Origin: Brevipalpus yothersi
Taxonomy: Eukaryota > Arthropoda > Arachnida > Trombidiformes > Tenuipalpidae
NCBI GenBank assembly: GCA_003956705.1
Contig: QZCP01000434.1
Coordinates: forward strand, 66,484-130,483
Reading direction: 5' to 3'
Length of the DNA: 64,000 bases
Shown in pieces: positions 39,974 to 51,434 of the stretch (positions are counted from its first letter, which is position 1; every line of letters begins with the position of its first letter). The translations under genes were made by a program, and so were the position numbers. The notes beneath the pieces were generated by a model that saw only the letters and a program-made list of their open reading frames with translations, ran no database searches and was not told where the DNA came from.

Positions 39974-42900
39974 CTTCGAATCAAACGGAAATATGATAAA
40001 GCAAGATAGCTTAGAATATATGTGTGTGCTAGATTGAAGTCCATGTCAGTTATCTGGGTGTAAGATTGAAAAATCACTGGAGAAAAGAATACACGATTCT
40101 CAAATCAGCTTCCTTCACTATTCATTGTGGAAATGGAAAGGTTCACGATTCCTCTGTAACTGCTAATTCGTTGAATCATTGACGTGACCAGAATTTTTTT
40201 TCCTCTTGTTACTGCTATTACTACTTCTATTCTAAGAGCACATGAGGAACACATCATTTTCACCCAACATCAGCATCTATATTATATGTTCATATACTTG
40301 AAAGAAGAGAGAAAATCGATCAAAAAAGATTTGAATGGCTATATTCCCATTTTATTCCTTATTCATCTTATAAGAATAAGCTCAAGAGAATTTCCCACAA
40401 TGAAGTGATTTTTAGCTCAAGAATAAGGAGAAAATATTTTGATCCGATTGATTATGAATTCGATAATATACCATGAGTATTATATGTGGTATACTGAAGC
40501 TATTACGAAAAAAAAGTAGTTTTGGTTGTAAGATTTTTTTTTTGCTTTTTATAGAGAGTGAGATAGTAAATCTGAATAAGAAAGATGGAAGAGTAAATCA
40601 TGAAAAAAAGAGGAAAATCTATCCACTTTTCATCACAAAGGCATTCTTCATCCGCATTGGATCAGAATCAAACTTGGATGCTGAGACATCATCTGAGAGC
40701 GGTCTTGATCAAATAGGATGATAGTACAGTAATAGTTAGTAGTGAAAGAGAATCAAGGATGCACCCAAACACATACAGGCATTATCGAAGAAGATGCAAG
40801 ATCCGCTGAATATATGGAAAGGAATTCAGCTTACTCTCATATATATACATTGTCAACATATGATCTGTCAACATAAAAGAAGGAAAAAGTGGTTCAAATA
40901 CGGAAGAGCAAAAATTCAGCATCCATCAAAATTGTGTCATTTTTGCCATTCTTTTCCTTCCCTTTGCTGTTACTTTCTCACATCACAATTGATTCTATTC
41001 GATAAACTCTAATATACTTTGGCTTGTGAAGAGCTCGTATTCTTCATGCATCCGATGCATGAGGAATCCATTCAAGATGCTTGATTCTTTCCATTGCAAA
41101 AGCTTATATATACGCATCAATAATTTAGATGTGACCAATCGAAGACATTGGAATATAGTGAGTGCCAGTCTATGAGAGGAAGAGGGAGAGAGATCATCAG
41201 ATTGTCATTAGTCAATAGAATGTCGATTAGCTAGCTGATGGAATAGTCTGTGTAAATTGGATGTTTGTCTCAATCTTAGCCGTAATACTGGAGTGTAAAT
41301 GGGAACGAATTTGTCTTGATCGTCTCCATCATCGATGTGATGTTAACTCGATTCTCAATCCCATTTTTGATTCCAAAACAGCATCTACATGCACATCCCT
41401 CTATTCTCTCATATTCTCTGACCTAGACAAATGGAATATAGCGAACATAGACGCACTTTCTTCCTCTTTTCCTCCTCTTCCTCCCAAGAAATAAAGACCA
41501 ACAGTCTCGCGATGCTTTCAAACAATTTCCTTATCCACTATCGGTGATTGATGGTGAATATTGTCAAGAGTGAATTTATTTGACATTAACATTAGAAGAT
41601 GTTCACTTTGCTTCTTCCCATCTCTCTCTCTCTCTCTCTCTCTCTCATCTCTCTCTGTTCTCATCTCTCTTTCCTCTGTATTTTGGCCCGATTGTCGTGA
41701 ATTATGAAACAAGCTCCAAAAGCTTGGTGCATCATTGACTCTTGAGGGCAAACAAGCAGTAGCATCATTCAGCCTCCTCATCTTGGAGCTTGATTTACTT
41801 CTATCTTTTCCTTCTTGAAGCAATTTGAACTTGATACTGTTCATCTTCTCAAATCCATATCAGTCCACCAAGATCACAACTTTTAAGACACACATACACA
41901 TACACGCACACCGAAATCACTACACCATGGCTGGCCCTATGATCATGGACAATCGATTATCTTTGATGAAAGGGCAGAAGAGGGAGAAAGAGAAAGATCC
42001 TCTATTTTTCAAGCTTCCTGATTTTGGGGTGGTAAAGAGGAGATAAAGAAGATGAAAAACTTGTGGGAGTGATGTTTGTAGATGTATGTGTTCACCTTTT
42101 TTCGCCAAGCTTGATTGCTCTCCTCCACTTTCAGCAACTACTGTATACAATCAAATGGTGATACATGGTGATGATTTCCTTTCTTTCACCACGTTTTTTT
42201 TTCTCAATTTGTTTTGATGATGATTATCATCACCTAATGGACCATTCAACTGGTGAAAGTGTTCACTTGAAGTGAACATTTTCCATCCACAAATTCACAC
42301 TATTTTGGGGATGTAATAGCTCATGTGGATTCCAGTATAGAGAATTTCAAATTCCAATGGCCCCAGGGAAAATGATGATGTGGAGTATGGAGAGGAAAAT
42401 TTTTTTCTCTCTTCTCCTATTTCCAGTATCATGAGGATTTCAACTTTTCTATTTGTATTTCAGGAAAAACTTTATGGAATACTTCTATTTGTGGTCATAT
42501 TCATCTAAACAATCATTTTTGATCATCCAATAACATTCCTTCTCCATCTCAATATCGACGAATCAATTCTAATGTATCGATTATCTCTTTTCTTTTCCTA
42601 TCTTCTCACCATGTAATCACTTACCTGAATCCAAATTTGACCTGGGAATTGGTTGACATTACTTGGCAAACCATTTGGCCTCTCTCTAATGGATATATCA
42701 TTCCAATCCATCTACATCTATCCATTCCTTTCTCTCTGTCTCCTCAACTCTTGTGTGTCTGTGTGTTTATGTGCTCTGGTCAATCTATCCATTGAATGCA
42801 TCACAATCATTGGTCATGTTACAATTTATCGGGGGAATATTGTCTTATTTTTGGACACAATCCATTCATCATTGCCCTAATCACTTAATACTTCTACTCA

Positions 42901-43061
42901 TGATCTTATCTCACCGGGACAAAATAAATAGCTTCAAGAAGTGGTCCGACATCCTTGGGTTACTGGGTAAGTATCACAAATACACACATTCATGCCCAAC
43001 AATTTCAGATGTTTTTTCGCTCCTCTTTGCCTACTGAGTATACACTTTCATCTCTGTTGAC

Positions 43062-43114
<53 letters not shown>

Positions 43115-44070
43115 ATATTGGAAGAGTATTCATTTTTTCGTCTAGAAAAACATTCTGCCAATCTAAATTTGATACATATTTGCATGTTTCATGTTGATAT
43201 TAGGGTATTCCAAAAATTGTTTTGACCTTGCCCTTTAGCATGCATTTGGTGCATTTTTTGTTTGAACCTTTGATATTTCATTCAACATGTTTGCCTGGAT
43301 TTTTATAGTTCAAATTTCATGTATTGCCCTGGGATAATTTTTTTCTCATTCAAAATGATCATGAACCAAAAACACAGCCTCTTCAATATCTAAGCCATAT
43401 CTATTCTTGTGATTATTTTTTCACCTTGTTTGAGTCATTCTAAATCTTTGCTCTCAATATGATGAAAGATATGTCTTGAACCATTTTCTATTATACAAAA
43501 AGATTTCGATCTAGAAAAGAAAAATTATCGTCAAAAAAGTTCTTAATCTTTTTTCTTTCTGATCATTTGCTGAGCCACCTAATACCTTAGTCTGATCACG
43601 AACAAATCGAAATACTGCCTTATCATTTCATGAGCTATCTTTTTCACCAGCTATCAGATAATGTATCATGAAAAAGAATCTTCACCCGGTATATTGACAG
43701 CCTTGATGATAAGATGGGTGAAAGTAATTCCATTGGTGATGATAATTGATCACCGGAAACCAGTGAACATGATCTTAGCCATTGATTTTGTTCGATCCAT
43801 GTGTGGTTACATTATGTCATTTTGTTGTAAAATGTGTGTGAATCAATTCATCGTGATGATCAAGATGATCATCATCCACGTTATGCTATAAAAATACGAC
43901 CATAGCCAAAGGAAAACAATTGTGACGATGATGATGTGATGATGATCAATTCCATATCAAAGCCATGGTCAATGGCAAAATAGAACATATACACAGGTCG
44001 TGGACCTAGAGGCCAATGAACTATCAATGGGATTTTCTACACCAATTCGAGGGCATAATGTTTCTACACC

Positions 44071-44102
<32 letters not shown>

Positions 44103-46222
44103 CTCTGAACAATCATCAGAATACTTTTCCTTTTACGAGAATGTATCCATAGGCAAATGTGTATTGCTAGCATTATTATTACTTGACTTGTTTTCTAACG
44201 ATTAAATGGTCATGATAATGCTGATGAAGATGAAGATGGTTGTAGGCATAAAACAATGAAAGCAAAGAAAATCACTATTCTGTATTTGTATATCATCATA
44301 TACACATACAGTTTCCGTTAGATCAGTTAAGTTAAATCTTTGTCTAGGTAATTTTTGGCCATTGGGAACAATCAAGTGGAGCTCTAGTGGCTTCTTGAGA
44401 TTCTTTTTTGATGATAACTGGAGGAAGAATGTTAAGGTTTCTATTTATGTAGAGGAAGAGGATGAGAGTGGTCATTGAGAATAGAGAATTCACAGTTGAC
44501 CATCTGTTTAGTCGAGGAATAGTGTTGAGAAAGAGAGGATGGAAGATGCCAAGATGGACTTTCTATCACATTCTGCAGATCTGGGAAATGATGATAATAA
44601 TCATCAGCGAAAGTTTGCAGCAATCGTTTACATAGTTTGCATATGAATAAGCTGACAAAATAAGGTCCAGATTTTTGGGAACAAAAGAAGAATATGCCTG
44701 GTTGGTGTTCATTAACAAAATTCCAACTAGACATGCTTTTCCATCAAAAAATCATTGAATTGATGCATTACTTAAGCTCTAGATTTTTCACTTTAATCTG
44801 ATAGATAGAGAATTTGTTTTCTCCTGTTGATTATGATTTTGATTCTTCTTGTCAAGAAGATTCCGAAGGAAATGTTCATTCATATATCATCTGATGGAGA
44901 GAACATGTGAGGGCAGAACTTTCCACCATTATCAGTCGATAATGGCCTTGAGTGATGGCCCTAGATGAAAATGCTCTTTTCCTCATGAGATTCACCAATC
45001 TGTTGTATTCACAGAGCATTCCATAATACAGAGAATGAATTCCTTTTAATCTGTCTGCTGAATAAAGTTCAAGGTTAAAGAAAATTTCCCCATGGATTCT
45101 GACAAACACGCAAACACACACACACACACACAGATTGGAGGAGCTTTCATTAGAATTTCAATTTAATTGGATTTTGTTACGACATAAAAATTTCCATTTA
45201 CTCCATGAACTTTGCACACTAGATTTTGAAATATTCACTTCATTCTATGGAGAAACATTCATGAGCATTATAATCGAAAAATTCATGAGATGATTTTAGT
45301 TTTGATCTAATTTTTATTGGAAATTTTTTTCTCTCTACTCTCTTCAATCTATCCTGATTTTTTGGATCTGTCTCATCCTCAACCGATAATTTTTCTCTTT
45401 CCTCTTCTTCTCTCTTCAATTGATGGCCCTTCTCACATCATCACACTGTATCATGGAAAATAGGCTGGAGCATCCATTTTTCCTGGAAAAACCTTTGATG
45501 ATTGTTTTTTTATGAGCCCCTTGATGAAAGGCTATTTATACACATAAGCACGCACATTCAATATTGTCGTATATATTTATCCATATTTAATTTATTATGA
45601 TCATATTCTATCATCATTTGGTTTGTTATAGAGAAAATAGATTCATATTCCTTTATTTATTTGAAGAAATAGTCACGATGAATATTCTCTCCATCACTAT
45701 CATTTTTCTTGATTGGCAAATGTAATTATCATACCTGTTCGCTTATTCCTGAATCTGAATTTGTTTTCGTTTCACCTACATTCAATCTGTTTCCCCTGAT
45801 TTTGACATATTATTTATCTTTCTATCACAGGGGAAGTAAAGATGAACTCGAATTGGAATTGCCTATGAAAGAAGTTGTTCAGGTAAGAATAATCATGATT
45901 TCAACTCTTCTTTTTTGTCCTCACATCCAGACAAATATGCAAAAACATGTCTCTCTCTCTTCTTCATGAGAGATTTCCATCAATATATAAGTGAGATATG
46001 GAGAATCCTTCAAATTTATATCCAAACATACTTATAAAAAAGGTCAAGGCTCATCGATAATGTATGCATCAGATTTGTGTGTAAGTGTATATCACATTTA
46101 AGTAAACAAGTTACTCATTGATGCTTATTTGCATCAATCTCTACATCATTTGGGTGTTTTTTTTCATCAATATACACTGGTACATTCCTAGGATCATGAA
46201 GTAATTTTCGATTAGGAACACC

Positions 46223-46306
<84 letters not shown>

Positions 46307-48427
46307 AAGGGGATAAACCATACAACATACACACATAACGGTATTTTTGTTGTCATTTTGAGTGAAGCTTGAGAACTTGTATCCATCATGAAAGCCCTTC
46401 TGTTTTTGTATCCGTCAAGCTGTTATTTTGATAGCTTGATGTATGTGTGTGTGTATATGGCCATGAATGTTTATACAAGAAAACTTTTACTGATCAAACT
46501 TGGAATGAATATCATGCGGATTCATTCAGAAACAAGAGAAAACCGATCATCATCATTTTATTTCCTACTTATGGTGTTGTTGTTGTTATTTTTTATGTTG
46601 GACAGTAGGTCCACAGTGGACACACAATAATCGTTCTGGAAGTTTTTATGATTTTTTGTTCACTTCTTTTCGCTTTATCCTATTTTTTCATTGATGAATG
46701 TTAGGCTCTTTTGATTTAATCCACATTCCAAATGTGTGTACGGAACACAATACAAGTATGTTTGTGTTTCTAATACCTACGCGAGTAGAACTAAGCCTGA
46801 AAGTGTCCAAACGACATTTTCATCATCATACAATTTTTCCATCATCAAATAATTCCTGTCACACCTTGAGTATAATACTTTAATCTTATGCTTTGACCAC
46901 ATACATGGCCATCAATTTTGTTTTGGTAGGAAAAAGAAATGTTGAATGAAATTCTCAAGAGTCTCCCAGACTTTTGACCAAGAGGACTTTTGCTTCTCCT
47001 ACAGAACTAGAGAGATGATGAATCAAAAGATCATTCTTAAGACAAAACCAATGTTATTTCATCAATGGAAGCTTTTTCTCCTCCGGAAATGACGAAATGA
47101 GATCTGTATTCTATTCTTAGAATATGACAGTTGAGTTTTTTTGGATGTTTAGAAGATATTCTTGGATTTATCATGTTGTCTCCAAAAAAAATATCCATTC
47201 AATTAGAGAGACATTTTTTGTTCAGCTGATGAATATTTCTCTTCCTTCTTCTCAATCAAAAATATTTTCCATTTATCGATTGATTTACATTTCTATTCTC
47301 TCTTTTCAGACTCACATTATTCCTACTGTAGATGATCTCGATCCTGATGTACTCACCAATATGACTTCGCTTGGATGTTTCAAAGAGAAAGAAAAGTTAC
47401 TACGCGAATTATTAAGCACGAAGTAAGCATTCATCTAGTAGATAAAATTCATCAGCATAGTTCCAACACAATCTTGATCAAAAAATATTAGAAAATTTTG
47501 TATTCAAAATAGCCATCGGCGTGGTAATTATTATCATGCATGGAATCAAGCTGTTGGAATTTGAAAAATTCGTTCAAATTATTGATATCCATAGCGTACT
47601 TTAATAATTAATTGTTTGTCTCTGTTATTTTTAGCCACAATATGGAGAAAGTAATATATTTTCTTCTCTTGGATCGTAAGAGAAGACGTCCTGCCTTTGA
47701 AGATGAAACTGAAGTTATTATTAGAAATCGCTCTGAATCAGTTAAAACAGGTAAGTAATAATGTCTTTGATTTGAGTACTGTTCAGTTGTTCAGATGTAT
47801 ACATTCACAGATACACAATACAAGGGATGTCAATTACTTGTCATTAGAACGTGTTGCAATGTGTGTATAAGAGAGAACATTTTGCCAATAGTGAAAGTTG
47901 ATACACACAGTTCTTTCAATATCAGATCAATATCAGTTGAATGACTTTTCTTCATTTGGAATGTTTTCATGGCACATGCTACAATCTGTTTGCTATGGTT
48001 CCTCCTACCAGATTTTTTTATTTATACATTTCTATATCACATCCGCCCATATTTGAATTTCCTCATGCATCGATCGTGAATAGAATTTTCGATTCATTAG
48101 ATTCGAAAATAGATTGATGGAGTTTCCAAATTTTTGGTGAAGAGAGAATTTCAATGAAGACATCTTCAAACTGATAGTTTACCAAAAATAAATCACTATT
48201 CACATCAACTGATCAAGGGGCTTGAGAAGTACAAGCAGATTGTATGGAACTTGTAATATTTTTGGAAAACATTCTATACCCCCAAAATTCGACTATTCAC
48301 AATTTTCCAAATTCTATGATTTATGGTCCACAGGCATCACTTATAAGTTTTAAGCATCATTGATCAGGATAAATATTTTCAACCTCCAAAATGTTCTGTC
48401 CTCTTTCCTTCCTCTTTTGATTCCCAC

Positions 48428-48494
<67 letters not shown>

Positions 48495-51391
48495 TAAATT
48501 GGATTAGATTATTCAGATAAGCCATTAGTCATTCACTGGTATGCATATGCCCCATCAACTTGGTTGAATACTAGGGACCGCATACTAACATTAAACCCCA
48601 CAGTCACTACACACAAACTACATATCCGGAATATAGTGAAACATAATTTTTCAATTTTTCAGCTCGCTAACTATCAAGGTAGCCACACTGTAGTAAATTC
48701 CATGGTAACTTCATTTTCTCTCTCTCTTTCTTTCTTTCTTTCTCGTTACTTGAATTCTCTAGTTTCATGGTGAATCTTTTGAACACACACACATTCATGA
48801 AAACCATGAACATATCAGAGGGGAGTGGTAAATGGAACTCCTGATGATAGTGTTTTTTTTCGCTTTGCGATTGTCCATTTAATAAGAAATACAGGCTTAT
48901 ATGGAATGAATTGATGTATACAAATGATTATCATTAGTATTCTAATGGGCTTCATGGTGGGTCAAATTTGGGAATAGTTTTTCTCTCTCTCTCTCTCTCT
49001 CTCTTCATATCTTCTGTTCTCTGTTAGTGATATGAGAACTAATGCACTCAAAAACCATTCAGCAAACAGATCAAGATTGAAGTAATTCAACATGTTTGTT
49101 AATGGTTCAAATGATTTGAATTGGTTTGAGTATTTTTCCCGCTTCTCTCAAGACTTTTTTTCTTGAGTGAAAATTTTCTCATGAAGGTACATAGTATCTG
49201 AATTTATTCTAAAAATAATTCCTACCAAATAGAAGTTACCGATAATGTTACAATTTGACCAAAAATACTTGCACTCTTTTAGTGAGGTCTTTTCTAGTTA
49301 ATAGAATTTTCACCTCATTTCAGAGCTTTTGATATCTATCTCATTTCTCATTTATTCTTTATTCCAAAGAAATCGTATCATGAGATCAAGGTATGATGAG
49401 AATTTCTTATCGAAATCTTTTGTCATTTTTCGAATATTTTTTCCTGCGAAATATAATACAATCAGCTGTTTGATCAATTCAAATCAAACGAAAGAAGGTG
49501 AATCTCAGCTGTGAAGAAGAATCGGTGTGATTCCATTTATTTCGAGAGCAAACAGAATATCTTTGGGAATTTTTTCATGATCATTATCATGATATGAAAC
49601 AAAACTCTTCCAATATATTTCTTTTCCAATGAAATTTAGAAATTCATAAATCTTCATGTAAACTGAAAAATGTGTACATTGAACAATCTGAAAAAAACTT
49701 CATGCATATGAATTACAAACACTCCATGAATTTTCATTCATATCATCAAACTCTCATTATCACTTCCATATTACTGGCTAATTTGATAATGATTTACATA
49801 AAAAATCATTTTTCTCATCTCTCTTTTCCAGATCCTCCTCGAAAAAGGGTGGATACCTGTCAAGCAAATAGTCAAGCATCACCAAAGTATTCTTTTGATA
49901 TGTTAAGTGATGGCTCACCTCTGACCCCTCGCCGATATCCGTACAGGTAAGATTTTCAGAATTCATCACAGGGATGGACGTCCATGTATGCCCTTTCTAT
50001 TGCCCTGTGTCATGGTCAATTTGATCAGATACACGTGTGTCCACATGTGTTTCTATGGTCATCATACAAGTTTATGTGTATCAATTCTCACCTTGATTCT
50101 CTTTCTCTGTCCATTTTCAGCATAAGTTCCTGCTCACCTTCCAAAGTTTACATTAACTGTACACCAAGTCACAATAGACGAAATCGACGAGCCAGTGGTG
50201 GACACACAAATTTAGTGACCAGTTCACCTCTCTTATCACCACTAAATTCACCCAAAATAACGCCTCGAACCTCTTCTTCCGGTGAAAATAGTCCCCTCAA
50301 TACACCACCAGGATCACCAGGATTGGGCAGTGCTCCATACTGGAAATCTCGCCTAAATACATTGAAAAATAGTTTTCTTGGAAGTCCACGATTTCATCGA
50401 CGAAAAATGCAAAGTAAAAATTCATTTTGAACCTTAGTTTCACTGTAGTTCCCCACATATTCATATGATACTATTTTTACTCACTTCCGGTGAGATGAAG
50501 TCTCACTTCCAACCGATCCTTTTCCTATGTGATGTGTGAAACTGTAACTGAAAATCATCTTCCATTCATGTTAAGTGTATTTTACTCATTCATTTTCTTT
50601 TTCTCTCCTCTATTTCAGTTCCATCTCCATACGAAGAGACGAGCTTCATACCTGAAACATCACCAGAATTGACCAAACGTTCATGGTTTGGTAGTTTGAT
50701 GGGCAATGAGAGAGATGAAACTCATGTTCTTTTGGTTCGTGACAAACCTTTAAGTGCTGTTAAAGCGGATCTTATCCACGCATTCTTGTCGGTAAGAAAA
50801 TTATGATCACAACGTATAAGGTCTATTCTCTCCTCTTCTTCTTACATCTTCACCTATTGATATATTCACCATCCCAAGGATGTCACTCAATGTTGTGACA
50901 ATAAATTATCTTCAGCATCCTTCTCACTCATTCTCACTCGAAATTTCATTTTCATCTCTTTCTTCATTCATCTTCTTTTACTCTCTAATCTGATTTAACT
51001 ACTCTTTCTCCCTTCAGATCTCCGATCTAAGTCATTCGGTTTTATCACCTACATCTTTTCGAGTTGAATATAAGAGGCCTGGTAATACGGCCATGTTTCA
51101 GCGTAATGTTCGATTCCATGTTAATATAACTCCTGCTGGTGGGCCGCATATTGATGGTAACAAGAGTAAAACAAATTGTAAAGAGAATCATGAAATTGAG
51201 AAGCCTCTTATATACGCGATAACTTTTACCCTATTATCGGGTGAGTATAAAAAACAATTGAGAAGAAGAATGAGAGGTTATATTATATTATATTGTTAAT
51301 TCGATTAGGTCTCTCTCACTCTCAGCCTCCTCTTCTTTTTTTACGGTTATGATACTTTTAGCTATCGGCGTCAAAGCTTTTGAATTGATCT

Positions 51392-51434
<43 letters not shown>

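Larger units (their letters stand above)
32186..42931 (+). other. BRSK intron 4 (10.7 kb)
   Basis: The longest intron, GTAAGC to AAATAG. It holds five long GA/CT tracts, a (CA)12 and two short near-perfect palindromes (41044-41062, 42260-42278). The open frames here are low-complexity or lack ATG and homology. Confidence 0.8.
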
